Assembly (NCBI GenBank): GCA_905182985.1
Contig: CAJJDN010000094.1
Location: 47,263-111,262 of the forward strand
Length of the DNA: 64,000 nucleotides
Source of the DNA: Paramecium sonneborni
Taxonomy: Eukaryota > Ciliophora > Oligohymenophorea > Peniculida > Parameciidae
Direction of reading: 5' to 3'
Shown: positions 50,939 through 63,163 of the stretch, one piece after another
How positions within the stretch are numbered: position 1 is the first letter of the stretch
Layout: every line of letters starts with the position of its first letter
Translations under genes and position numbers: made by a program
The notes under the pieces: model-generated
What the model was told of the DNA's origin: nothing
Database searches by the model: none
The model's input: only the letters and a program-made list of their open reading frames with translations

Positions 50939-51941
50939 CCTTCTATCTTGCTGCTTTAAATATATCTCTAACACGTGAAGCTCCTACTCCTACAAACATT
51001 TCATCAAATTCTGATCCTGATTTATAAAAAAATGCACATCCTGCTTCTCCAGCTAATGCTCTTGCTAAAAGTGTTTTACCTGTTCCTGGTGGACCTACTA
51101 ATAGAATTCCTTTTGGCAACTTTGCACCAGAATCTGTGTATTTCTTAGGGTTTTTCAAAAATTCTACAATTTCTTCTAATTCTTCTTTAAATTCATCTAT
51201 TCCTAATACATCATTAAAACGTGTAGGAATATTCCTTTCCTCTTAAACTGTTTAATTATTTCGTAGTATATTGTAAAATCGATCTATTCTACCAGCTCCT
51301 TATTCAGGAGCATCTTTTTGATTTTTTTCATTTTTAGATTTTGACTGACCAGGTTAAAAAAAATACATCATCTGATAAAGAATTGCTGCTGTTATTAATA
51401 ATTAAATCATTCCTGGAAGTATCATTGATCTACGTTTATCTGCATATTAATTTGACTTTAAATTTGTTACTGCAATCCCATATTATTCTTATAATTATTG
51501 ATGTTGTTTTTGAGTAGCATTTTCACGAAAGTCATCTACTCTTTAAATATTACTTCATACCTGTTTATTTAAATATTTTAAGTGCATCATCATACATTTA
51601 CATTCGATTTAATTGTCTTATATACTTAAATGCCTTATCAGGATTTTAAGGATCTGAAGCAAATTCTTTTTACAACAGACGCAAATTTTAAATATTTTAT
51701 TGATTCACCAAGAACATTGCATCAGGCTAGATAAAGGGTTGGAAGTCAAACTTATGATCTGGAATATTGACAGCTTTCTTAATTAAATCATCCTTATTTA
51801 AACTAAATGGGCTCTGTAAAAATTTAAAAGTAGGCTCTAATATAGAAACATTACTAGCTTACTTCTGAAACTGAATAGCGATTTATATACAAATCCCCAT
51901 AAAAACTAAATAAGACTTATAATAAATACCGGTCCTTTCAT
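49834..51941 (-). CDS. Mitochondrial AAA+ zinc protease, FtsH/Yme1 (i-AAA) type
   Basis: Membrane-anchored ATP-dependent protease of the inner mitochondrial membrane. Introns 49963-49990, 50282-50313, 50749-50774, 51539-51560, 51871-51890 and 51906-51929 (28, 32, 26, 22, 20, 24 nt) leave 652 codons exactly, 651 residues. One TM helix ([15 protein letters not shown]) near residue 185 precedes the AAA+ module: [19 protein letters not shown], Walker A GPPGTGKT, pore loop [10 protein letters not shown], Walker B IIFIDEID, and the SRH RPGRFD. The metalloprotease has HEGGH and the later [11 protein letters not shown] region. A single TM and no second N-terminal helix favour i-AAA over m-AAA. All catalytic motifs are intact. 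Confidence 0.95.
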
Positions 51942-52188
51942 TGCAATAAAAAGCACAAATAAATAATTATTAATGTATATTTCAACAATTGAATCTTAAC
52001 CTTTATCTATTCAACTAATCCAAGCTTCTTTTTTCCAAGAAAGTGTCTAAAACTTAAACATCAATTATTGCTTTTTAAATATTTAATTCTACTAAGATTT
52101 CAATTTTGCAATTATGAATACTTATAATTTTTCTCCATTTTTAACTTTTTGTTCATAAATTATGTATTTAATATCATAAATCAAATAA

Positions 52189-53726
52189 TCAATAAACAAT
52201 AAGCATTTTTATTTGAGTAATCAATGACATCGCTTAAACTAAAATTAACGTCATCTCTATATCAAGTAATTGCAATACTGGTAAAAGTAATGGGAGAATA
52301 GTTTATCTTTAAAAATCAACATCTGAACTCTCTTCTAAGAGTTCCCAATCAGTCTTTTTAGGTAATTCAGCTTATTCTTCTGGTATTCCTTTTTCTCTCC
52401 TTTCGATTTCTTCATTTCTATTCTTTTCACAAATATTTATTTATTTAATAAAATAATCTGGATCTTTAATAACATCCCAGATATCTATATGTACTAAATA
52501 CTTGCTTAAGCATTTCTTTCTATTTATAGGTTCTAATGTTACATAACCAATAACCTAAACCAAATTATTATCATTTCTAAATAGATTTATAAATTTACTC
52601 TTATAAATTGTTTATCTAATTTTTAATTTAAAATGAATTTATTTTACCAATAGATTGATCAATAAAATCAAAAAAGATATGTAAAGTATCTGCATCCTAT
52701 GAATCAATATACTATTATTTGGCATTACTTTCATTTGATTTTATTCTAATTCATAAGAATTATAATCATCTACATAATAAAGTGCGCAACTTTCTTTTAA
52801 AGATTCTGAAATCTTTAGTAACATTTATTCAATATTATTAATTTAAACTAATTCTTCTTCTAATTCTTTTCATATCCATCCTCTAATTATTATTTATCTG
52901 TTCTTCTCAAACTTCCTGTAACTAATTCTTTCTATTGTCTATATAATAATGCACATTATTTTTTCTTATATAATATAACTTTTAGTTCCCTTAGAACCAT
53001 CAAATTTAACAATAGGAGTGTTATTTCTACCCCTAAATTGTTAAATTGTCTTAGAATATTTTTTGGATCTTATCCAAAAGGACGAAAGATTATAGCAAAT
53101 TCTCTTTTTTATTTCTTCAGATTGATAATAGTGTTATAAAATGTAGATAATAATTAGTATTTATTATCTGAAAATAAATTATTAAGCATATACTTATCGT
53201 TTAATAATTAATTTAAATTTCTCTATTCCACATCTTCCTCATTCATTTAACCAAGATTAACATAAAAGATTTTACAATAAATTTAATAATCTTGTCGTAT
53301 TCTGGCTTCAATTTCATGCACGGTTAACCCAATTTTACAAATTAAAAATATAATTATTTACGTTGTTCTCTATATACCAATAAATAAATTAATATATTGC
53401 ACTAGTTTTATTTTTTTTAATATCTTCAGAATCACCTTCAGATTTTTAATGGATATTATTGACAAATGTATTCTTTATATGATATCCTTTCTTCTGCAGG
53501 TCTTACTGGAGTAAAGTTATTTGTTAATAATTACCAAAGAATAGGGGATTTCTCGTCTCTCTATTCTAGTTTACCCTATGCATATGCTACCAGAATTTCT
53601 TATAACTTTTTATTAATTTAGATGATTTACACACTCTTTCTTAATTTAATTTGGATATTAAGAATCAGCTAAAACAATAGTTTTATTCAAATCAAAATGA
53701 AGTAATAATTTTTTTTACTGTTTCAT
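52189..53726 (-). CDS. Ciliate-type HAD-like family protein, apparently frame-disrupted
   Basis: The protein starts at ATG 53726 with LLLHFDLNKTIVLAD, a DxNKT variant of the HAD motif I, and contains REFAIIFRPFGQDPKN, TPIVKFDGSKGTK, LHIFFDFID and DPDYFIKQINICEKNRNEEI. From memory, the same order occurs in a ciliate family whose function I do not know. Two introns fit (25 nt and 34 nt near the start). At about 53,341-53,400 and 53,030-53,070 the frame changes without any GT-AG pair to explain it. The gene is either decayed or carries sequencing errors. The end at 52189 is the first TGA in the last good frame and is uncertain. Confidence 0.5.
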
Positions 53727-53749
53727 TAAATATTATAATATAAAATATA

Positions 53750-55713
53750 TCACTTAAGTGTTTGAAATACAGACATTTTCTCTAATTTTTTTTTGAAAGA
53801 AAACTAATCCAAAACACTTTTCTTTTATTTATTTAATAAACCTTTCTTTTAATTTAATCTATTTTCTTCTTCTTCATACTATGCAATTAAACCAAGATAA
53901 TATTATGTACTGTTTTATAATTCCTAAAAAATTATGATTTAATTATTTTACATCTTTAAATTCTTATCCAGAATTTCTTTTTCTTTATAGATCAATCATA
54001 TATAAACAAGTTTTATATTTCTACTTTCTTTTATCATAAATTAATTTAACTTCAGATGCTACGGTTGGAAATTCCTTTAATAAATTTCTAAAATTTTCAT
54101 ATGAACAAAAGAATCTAAATGTAAGTAAAATGTTACAAATTAGTTGGTTCTTTAGCTACAGCAAAATATTCTCTGTTAATATCTTCAAAAGCTTCAATCT
54201 CACCAAAAAATGATGCTTCTAACAATGTTATCAAAGTATATTTATCATAAGTAATAAAATTTACTTTCCCTTTCTCTATAAAGTATATATCTGTTGGTGG
54301 ATCATCTTATCTATAAATTATTTCTCCTGGATGTGCTTCAAGAAAATTTAGATGAGGTAAAATTGTAGCAGTAAAATTATTATCTATCTTCAATAAATTA
54401 ACACTATCAATCAAATATTTATAACAAATCATCAATAATTCATTTCTTAATTAAGATGGCAATTCTTAAATTAATTTTTTTGGATCTAATGATGCATAAA
54501 CATTTTTTAAATAATTATTTCTATAATATTTATGAACTTTGCATTTTAACGCATAAGGTAATTTAACTCTAATAGAAAAATCATTAAATAAATGCATTCT
54601 TCTTTCAAAATCAGCCCATTTTTTATCAACATTTTCCAAAATTGATGACAATTTACCTAATGTATATGAAAAGAATCCAGTTCCAAATATCATCCAAAAT
54701 ATAGCAAAAATCCTTTCTTCTATTGTTGTTGCTTTTATATCTCCATAACCTACTGTTGTTAATGTTTATAGACTCCATTCAAAAGAAGCTATATATTAAT
54801 TATAAAGGGAAGTATTCTCCAAATTTGATTAAGCAATCCATGTATCAGCTTCAAAATTATTAAATTTTGCTATAAAATACCAAAAACAAGCAATTAAGTG
54901 ATTTATTAATAAGATCTTACCTAACAATATCAAACCTTTTATTATGCCCTCATTAATTCCTAAATAAGATAGAATTCTAGCTGCTTGAGTTTTATTTTTC
55001 ACATTAAGATTTGCTTTTGACATTTTAATCAATCTTACTAATCTATATAATCTGGGTAATCGTATTAATCTTAATAATTTATTATATCTTAATGCTGAAG
55101 TATTTGTAGTGTCATCTAAAAAATAAGTGATTGGTAAAACTGCAATAAGATCTATTATAAACCAACCTGTTAAATATGATTTTGCTATCATACTATAATC
55201 ATCAATAATTCTTTATTCTTCATCATAAAATGCACTTAAAAAATTGATCACTATATCTGCAAAAAATAATATATCAAATATTACATCAATCCAAAACCAA
55301 AATCCTTCATTACCTTAATCAATCTATATTTAATATGATATTTTTACAAAGCAAACTTTAAATGGTGTAATTATAGCTGTTGCTAGCAATAAAAATATTA
55401 ATAGCAGATTCCAAAAGGTTTTTAATTACTCATCTGGATAAAAAACATAAGTTCTTTTCTCCCCTTGATTTGATTTAAATACTTCGTCTTCTATTAAATC
55501 CATATGATCATCTTATCTTATGGCCCCAAAAATTTTTACTCTATTTTAAAAGGATTTCATTATTCCAATAAAATAGGCTGCTAAAAATACTCTCCTCCAT
55601 ATAGCAACTAATTTTTATCGTTTTTCAGAATTCAATTTTCTATAAAAATGAAAAGTTGAATAAGAATCAATCATTCTGAAGAAAACATTAAATACTGTGA
55701 TTTATTGATCCAT
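53750..55713 (-). CDS. Voltage-gated K+ channel with cyclic-nucleotide-binding domain
   Basis: Six-helix cation channel of the HCN/CNG/EAG group. Introns 53924-53951 and 54115-54136 (28, 22 nt) leave 638 codons exactly, 637 residues. Ordered features: S1-S3 with FWFWIDVIFDILFFADIVIN, S4 with arginines every third residue (LLRLIRLPRLYRLVRLIK), S5, pore with TTVGYGD, the K+ selectivity filter, and S6. A C-linker precedes a CNBD at about residues 430-550 (HPGEIIYRQDDPPTDIYFI, FFGEIEAFED). The canonical CNBD loop residues that contact phosphate are only partly visible. The C-terminal tail is Gln/Lys-rich. Stop lies 23 bp before the next gene's start. Confidence 0.94.
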
Positions 55714-56352
55714 CTATTTTTAAATATAATGTATTTTAACACATAAATTAGTCAATAAATTTTAATGAATATATGTATATTAGCTCTTATTCAAATTACA
55801 GTAATTCTCTATTCTATGAAATCAAAAGACATTATGATTTATTTTGATTAGCTAATGATTAAAATCCCATTATAAAATTTACAATTAAAATATATAATTG
55901 AGTGATTTTAGAACAAAAATTATATAATAATCATTCTAAAATATATTACATTAATTAATAGGTAGAAAAATTAGAAATATTAATCCATAATAATAATAAC
56001 TATAAATTAATGCAGAATGGATGGTTGCTCATTTATAATTTATCTAATTAATTTATTTATTTAATAAATAGATAACCTTGAAATCTATTCAAATAATATT
56101 ATTCGAAATAAAATACTTATAAATGTATAATTTATCAACAAATTTTAATAATCAAAATAAGATATATAAAAAATAAATTTGCAAAAAATATTTATACTCT
56201 AAAAACAATTTTTATTTCAAATTCAAAATGAAGAAAACTAAAACTAAAATTAAAATTTGTAAAATTTTGATTTTAATATATATTTATGAGATACATCATT
56301 CAATTAAATTGTAGCAAGAATATTTTTATTAATTATAATAAATATTTTATAA
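55714..56352. other. Divergent intergenic region
   Basis: Spacer between the minus-strand K+ channel and the plus-strand pseudokinase; probably holds both promoters. Very AT-rich, no supported gene. Confidence 0.5.
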
Positions 56353-58272
56353 ATGGGAGCTAACAGCTCAAAATAAAATTTCGAATTATTAAATGAATAC
56401 AATTTTCTCAATGTTGCTCAAGATGATGGATATGGAGAAATTCAATTATATAGTAATAAAATAAAACAAACTGATAAAATGGCAGTAATAAAATTTTATG
56501 ATCAATCAGATATGGAAAAGAAATCTAACATAATTTAGATGAGGTAAATAATTATTTTATTTAGAAAATAATAAAACAATCAATATTTTACAAAAATATT
56601 AGATTATTAGATTCAAACAACTGAGGATTTATGTAGCAATATAAATTTTTTACATGTTGGATTAGAATTTTTAGAAAAAAGTCTTCAAGATGATATTTTA
56701 AATCGAAGAGCTGATGATAAAACGTATTAAATAATAATATAATCATCATAGTTATAATGAAGGGGAACTTTGGTATTTAACATAAACAATACTTTCTGGA
56801 TTGAAAGATCTTTAGATGAATAATCTTTAATATTAAGATTTACATCCAAACAATATCAGAATCAAATTAAATGGTGAAGTTAAACTATTAGAATTGTGTT
56901 GCTTAGCTAATTAATAAAGTGCTTATTAAAAAGTCTTTACATAAATTAGGGAGGTGGAATATCTTTCCCCTGAATAATTATACGTATTAGAAAATGAGCG
57001 TTAAAATGTAAATATTATTCTCTAGAATATAAGGATAAATAAGAATATTCAATAGAAAAATAAAACATATTTATACTTGGTGTTATTTTTTTGGTTTGCA
57101 TAACGAATATGGATGTAAAAAGATTTTATACTAATTTTACTTTTAATTAAGAATTAGCTAATTAAAAATTGAATAGTGCTTTTGAAAAGTACAATTATTC
57201 TGATCCAATGAAACATTTATTAAAAGATTTATTACAATTTAACACATATCATAGACCCACATATTTAGAAATCTTAGAAAAGATTTCTCATGTAGATTCT
57301 AGTAGAATATCTCCAAATCTATATGCATTGAACCTGTAAGATTAAGCTATTAAATCAACTATGCATTTAAAGAGTCAATCTAATTTCACATAAGAATAAA
57401 TTATTGAAAGTTAACCTTAATCTCTTTATGAACAACATAATCTTATAAATGATTCTTTTAATAGATAAATTACGTCTAATTTTTAAACTAATTTAGATTC
57501 TGTACCTGTAGTTGATACAACTAAATTAAATAATAATGATTTTGAAATTATTCCTTAATCAAAATATGAATTAAATAATTAACCAACTCCTCTAACTACC
57601 TAAGCAGGTTTGGATAAAATAAGATAATTAAAAGAAAAATTTTAAGTAATGAAAGGAGAAGTTTAATAGAAATAAGCAGCAACAGTTCCAACTACATATA
57701 CTCATTAAGATGAAAGTGATACATATAGACTTGCAAATTAAAATGCTGTTCAAAATCCATACTAACCAAATTTCTTGGATATGGATCCTATTATCTAAAG
57801 AGCACTTCAAAAAAGTAGAGAAGTCATGTCAAAATGCAATCCTTATTAAAATACAGATCCTTATGTTCCTATTTTACCATCTTCAAATGCCTCTTATCTT
57901 CCTTAAACAGGAAGGCAATCCATTATTTAACCAACATAAAATGTATCATTAGGAAATTCTTAACTAAATTAATATTTTCAAACTTCGTAATAAAATTCCT
58001 AATTTTAATAATATAATCAAATAAATTAAGTTTAAATTCCAATACAGCCATTATAACAATCATAATTTTAGAAATAACCAACTTTTTCCTAACCATTCTC
58101 TCCATACATTTAGTAAAATGAATAAACATCACCTTTAAAATAACCAGCCATGTCTTAATTTATTTAATAATAATAAACATTTACCCCTCCATCATTTAAC
58201 TAATAATAATCAATGTAAAATATATATTAAATTAGGTATTAACCTTATGTTAGAAATGATAGATTTTCATGA
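56353..58272 (+). CDS. Protein kinase-like protein, probable pseudokinase
   Basis: Introns 56544-56564, 56724-56751 and 57008-57033 (21, 28, 26 nt) leave 615 codons exactly, 614 residues. The N-terminus MGANSSK has Gly at position 2 and Ser at 6, a good N-myristoylation site. A kinase fold follows to about residue 290: MAVIKFYDQ (VAIK-like lysine), LSGLKDLQ, QDLHPNNIRI (catalytic loop, HRD changed to YQD and K to H), VEYLSPEQL (APE-like) and TYHRPT. The DFG position reads ELC, so magnesium binding is probably lost. The C-terminal 300 residues are Gln/Asn/Pro-rich and disordered. Confidence 0.78.
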
Positions 58273-58356
58273 TTAGGATTATGCTGAATAAATCGATTAT
58301 TTTTTAGAATATATAAATTTTTATTATATTATTTTTTTTGAAATAATCATAGATGA

Positions 58357-59188
58357 TCAATAGTTTCTAATTAGGGTCTTGTATTTCTGGAGAATGTTGA
58401 AATTATTCCCTTTTCTAAGACTATTTACGGCTGTTTTATTTTCTTGTTATTATGCTTTTTCTTCCACATATTCACTAAAATTATAGTCTTTATTTTTAAG
58501 ACTCTTATCTACTTCATTAGATTCACTAGTATTGACCTCTGAACTCCTTTCAACCATACAAAATAAAGTTTTTGTATTTCTTGAAAATTCCTTCATTGCC
58601 AATTCTATATCATCCAATATACATTCCTTTGAAATTATTGAGAATCCATTATTTTATTAGATCTAAAGAAACTTTTAGAATTAACAATCGAATTTTGCAG
58701 GCTCTTAAATTATATTATGAATTACATTAAACTTAAACTTTCTCATAAGTAACAGCTGCTGGCTAAATTTCTTCTTTAATTGATGTTATATCTTGCAAAT
58801 TATCTTTTTTTATCCTAGAAAGTATATCATTTTAGTGACTTAAATACCTTCTATGATCTTTTATAATTTTAAATAAATACTTACATCTCCTATTTTAGAT
58901 GGTTGCCACACCTTAATTTTACTAAACATTTTATGTTGTTGATTCTGAAGAATTAGATGCTGGTTCTGTAACAATTGGTTATTGCGTAGCTTTTTTTTCG
59001 GTTTTAGGTTAGAATTTCAGTTTTTCAATAAATTCTAAAATATTTTAGGGTGTTTTTGACTTATCCTCAAGTAATTTAGTAAAATTTTTGAAATGGCTTT
59101 GTACAATAAGTAAAGGATCAATTATTAAAGGAAGCATATGTTTTAAAAAGTCAACAAAGGCTGTCCTTAAAAGCATTTATTCAGACAT
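58357..59188 (-). CDS. Hypothetical protein
   Basis: Not recognised. Introns 58704-58725 and 58858-58884 (22, 27 nt) leave 261 codons exactly, 260 residues. The N-terminus is hydrophobic-helical (LLRTAFVDFLKHMLPLIIDPLLI), followed by a Gln/Pro/Thr-rich stretch, then helical charged sequence (ILSRIKKDNL; DDIELAMKEFSRN) and an acidic, Ser/Asn-rich tail. It is convergent with the pseudokinase gene. Confidence 0.65.
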
Positions 59189-60402
59189 AAATAAAATTAA
59201 TTACTTAATAAATCTCTTTTATTACTAAACTTTAATTATTAATGAAGAAATTAATATGAAATCAGTAATATTAGTATTTTATGAAAATCATCCTTCAAGA
59301 GTAATTCAAGTTTCTTTTTACAATAATAAATACAGTATTCTAAATACGTGAGAATTAAAACTCAACTATTATTAGATCATGTATTTCAACTAAAAATTTG
59401 ATATTTTAAAGTAAATCGAATTATGTGAGTTTAAAATTTATTCTTATCATTGTTTAAATATAAAATTAAATTAGATTTAATTATTTTGTAATTTTAGTTA
59501 ATGATACTTCTATAAAAATTATATAATACTATTTTTATTAAGAATCTAATTTTATTGAAATAAATATTAACCAATAAATTAAAGCATGTAAGCACTTAGA
59601 AAATAATTTTAATCCAAATAGAGAACAAATAAATTAAATTTTATTTTGAGATATCTTGCTAAAGCAAAACAAAACTGTAAAAAAAATAAAATTAAGTGTT
59701 TATTTTTTTTTTTAATTATTTCTTATAAAATAAAAAAGAAATTTAAATATAGAATAAGTAAAATATGTATAGATCATTTTATTTAATATCTTTACAGAAA
59801 CAGTTTATTTGAAATTTTTTAACAGCAAATCTTCTTAATGATAGATCTTCACAAATAATTTTAAGAAAAATAGTTAACACTATCTAAAACAGGTCCAAGA
59901 TCCATACTAAATTTTTTGATTGTAATCGATCACAAAAATTTCAGCCTTATACGAAAAATTGTATCATTTTTAAAATTAGAAACAACAAATCCTCTATTTA
60001 AGCAAGAATTTTTATATTAAAATCTACATCATCTCTAATACATTTCTACAGATTTTACTGCAGTTATTATACTAGAAGGAGCAATTATATAATTATTATT
60101 GTTAATGCTTCTAAAAGAGTTGGCGATTATGTTGTTAAACTAAATTTTTTAAATCTTAAACTCTTTTTATGAATATCCACATGTAAAATGATATGTTTAA
60201 AAATTGTATTAAAAAAATGATATTATATATATTTTACTTATTTTTCTTTTATCATTTTTAATTTATAAAAAAATAGTTAAAAACAAAAAATAAATACTTA
60301 AAAATCACTTTTAAAGTATTTTAATTATATGTATTTCTCCATATCAATTTAAACTGAAATAAGAATTAATTTAAAAGAAAATGATTATTTTAATTGAAAT
60401 AT
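59189..60402. other. AT-rich interval, right part duplicated beyond the N gap
   Basis: No supported gene. From 59703 on, the sequence is repeated after the gap at 60832 onward, so most of this interval is present twice in the record. Confidence 0.6.
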
Positions 60403-60553
60403 TCATACTTTGTATCTATGTTAACAAGCAAAACATTCATAGAAGATAGTTGCTGGTTCATCTGCTCTTCTAATTTATCTAGTTTCAATAACATATAAAT
60501 AATTATTATGACATCTTGGACATTCTTATCCTTTAGATTGAGTCATTTCATTT
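59703..60553. repeat. Copy 1 of 851-base direct duplication flanking the gap
   Basis: Appears base-for-base the same as 60832-61682 (offset 1,129), beginning with a run of eleven T and ending inside the TFIIS gene exactly where the N run starts. Best explained as unmerged contig overlap. Confidence 0.9.
60403..60553 (-). pseudogene. TFIIS 3' fragment, duplicate next to the gap
   Basis: Encodes the TFIIS zinc ribbon up to its TGA at 60403 and is cut at its 5' side by the N run. It matches 61532-61682 of the intact gene and is probably an assembly duplicate, not a second gene. Confidence 0.8.
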
Positions 60554-60831
60554 NNNNNNNNNNNNNNNNNNNNNNNNNNNNNNNNNNNNNNNNNNNNNNN
60601 NNNNNNNNNNNNNNNNNNNNNNNNNNNNNNNNNNNNNNNNNNNNNNNNNNNNNNNNNNNNNNNNNNNNNNNNNNNNNNNNNNNNNNNNNNNNNNNNNNNN
60701 NNNNNNNNNNNNNNNNNNNNNNNNNNNNNNNNNNNNNNNNNNNNNNNNNNNNNNNNNNNNNNNNNNNNNNNNNNNNNNNNNNNNNNNNNNNNNNNNNNNN
60801 NNNNNNNNNNNNNNNNNNNNNNNNNNNNNNN
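60554..60831. other. Assembly gap of 278 N
   Basis: Run of N between two copies of the same 851-base sequence. A plus-strand frame that spans the gap is meaningless. Confidence 0.99.
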
Positions 60832-61682
60832 TTTTTTTTTTTAATTATTTCTTATAAAATAAAAAAGAAATTTAAATATAGAATAAGTAAAATATGTATA
60901 GATCATTTTATTTAATATCTTTACAGAAACAGTTTATTTGAAATTTTTTAACAGCAAATCTTCTTAATGATAGATCTTCACAAATAATTTTAAGAAAAAT
61001 AGTTAACACTATCTAAAACAGGTCCAAGATCCATACTAAATTTTTTGATTGTAATCGATCACAAAAATTTCAGCCTTATACGAAAAATTGTATCATTTTT
61101 AAAATTAGAAACAACAAATCCTCTATTTAAGCAAGAATTTTTATATTAAAATCTACATCATCTCTAATACATTTCTACAGATTTTACTGCAGTTATTATA
61201 CTAGAAGGAGCAATTATATAATTATTATTGTTAATGCTTCTAAAAGAGTTGGCGATTATGTTGTTAAACTAAATTTTTTAAATCTTAAACTCTTTTTATG
61301 AATATCCACATGTAAAATGATATGTTTAAAAATTGTATTAAAAAAATGATATTATATATATTTTACTTATTTTTCTTTTATCATTTTTAATTTATAAAAA
61401 AATAGTTAAAAACAAAAAATAAATACTTAAAAATCACTTTTAAAGTATTTTAATTATATGTATTTCTCCATATCAATTTAAACTGAAATAAGAATTAATT
61501 TAAAAGAAAATGATTATTTTAATTGAAATATTCATACTTTGTATCTATGTTAACAAGCAAAACATTCATAGAAGATAGTTGCTGGTTCATCTGCTCTTCT
61601 AATTTATCTAGTTTCAATAACATATAAATAATTATTATGACATCTTGGACATTCTTATCCTTTAGATTGAGTCATTTCATTT
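60832..61682. repeat. Copy 2 of 851-base direct duplication flanking the gap
   Basis: Matches 59703-60553; this copy continues into the intact TFIIS gene and is probably the genuine one. Confidence 0.9.
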
Positions 61683-62641
61683 ATACGAATTTATCTATAA
61701 TAATCAGCATCATTATCTTTCATATCAGACTAAATAAATAATGATATTAAATTACTATTTTTCTATTTTCTAATTCTCTAATAACTTCTTCATCAAGCCA
61801 ATCCTTAAGTTATAATTAAGAAGCCTAATTCACAGTAAAAAAACCTTCAAGTAATTTGTGTAACACTGTTCCTGATTTATCTTTACCCAAATACTTGAAT
61901 TAGATGTTAATGGTACTTAATACAAAGTTTTTAAATCAGAACTATAATTTTTTCCTGGTGCCACAGTTTAATAATGTTTATTATATAAATTGTTTTCAAG
62001 AGCATCAGCTAATTTAGAACATTTTTCTAATCTAAAGGATATTAAAATATGATTACAAATTTCCCTCCTAAAAAAGTTCTTATTATTATTTTTATTAGGA
62101 TTACTTGTGTAAATATTCTGATAATTTAGCTTTGATTTTTTCTCTTTATTCTTAAGATAGATAATCTCCAAGTTAAATGTTGGATTAACTTAATGGAATA
62201 TTATCAGTCTAATAATTAAAATTCTTAAAGTATATACATATTTAGCAACAGAAAAGATGGTTTTTTTAGTTTCTTTTTTAGAAGGTTTAGTAACAATCTC
62301 TTTGATTTGGTTATGAATGGACTTAAGTTTTAACTAAAACTAAGTGAATTATTTAGACCAAAATGTTGGCAATTTAATCCTTATTATATAAGGCCATATC
62401 TGAAATTGGAGCTTTTTTTATAGAATCTCTAAGCATATAAACACTTTTATAAATTTTGCTTTGCACTATTGCTTCTCTTTCTAATGTTCCTTTCTAGAAT
62501 TGTAAAAGTTTTTAGATTTACACATAATTAACCAAGAACATAATAAATTGCATCAGGGCCTCGCCATTTCCAATCTACTAAGACTTTACGATATTCATAG
62601 AGTTCTTCAGGTGTGAAGGGCTTTTGTTCTTCTAGTATCAT
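61532..62641 (-). CDS. Transcription elongation factor TFIIS
   Basis: Rescues arrested RNA polymerase II by stimulating transcript cleavage. Introns 61730-61755, 61894-61916, 62032-62056, 62209-62237, 62340-62358 and 62494-62521 (26, 23, 25, 29, 19, 28 nt) leave 320 codons exactly, 319 residues. The N-terminal domain ends the LW-type bundle (ELYEYRKVLVDWKW...LRDSIKKA). The central domain has REKIKAKLSEYL and KCSKLADALENNLY. The C-terminal zinc ribbon has CPRCHNN, QIRRADEPATIFYEC and CQHRYKV, with the catalytic Asp-Glu of the acidic hairpin intact. The 19-nt intron is among the shortest here. Confidence 0.93.
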
Positions 62642-62798
62642 AAGAAAATAAATTATTTGACTAGAAAAGAAGTTGAATTAAATTCAAAAAGCCTCTTAAT
62701 AATTTAGTAATAATAAATAAATTTAATCTATAAAAAAAAAGTTAAAACTAGAAATTTAAATGGGAACTTGTTAAACTTCTAGATAAAGAAGACTAAGC

Positions 62799-63110
62799 AT
62801 GATTTGGAAGATAAATGAAAGACATTCATCTTAAAAGTTGGATTTCACTTGTTAACGGTTGTCACTATATTTAGAATTGGTTGGAGATACTCATTCCTTA
62901 GGTGGATATTTATAAGATAAAATTCAAACTTTATTTTAAATTAAACAAAAACTATATGAAGTTAAAAGTTAATTATCCAAAATTAAATTATTACATGAAG
63001 CATCTGAAATTATAGAATACTTATACAATGATAAACACTTTAGTTAAGCATTCCCTATTTTAAGGGAAAGTCTCTTTGAAATCACTTAAATGACTTTTGT
63101 CACAGAGTGA
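62799..63110 (+). CDS. Small hypothetical protein
   Basis: Not recognised. Intronless frame of 104 codons, 103 residues, ATG 62799 to TGA 63108-63110. Predominantly helical (LYLELVGDTHSLGGYLQDKI, KLYEVKSQLSKIKLLHEAS), no TM helix, could be a subunit of a larger helical complex. It is convergent with the gene at the right edge, 53 bp between stops. Confidence 0.6.
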
Positions 63111-63163
63111 TATTCATTAATCGTTATTTTAATGATAATTTTGTTTGTTATTCAATATTTTAT

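Noticed and set aside
60508..60915. Plus-strand frame across the N gap
   Set aside because: Consists mostly of N; antisense to the TFIIS fragment.
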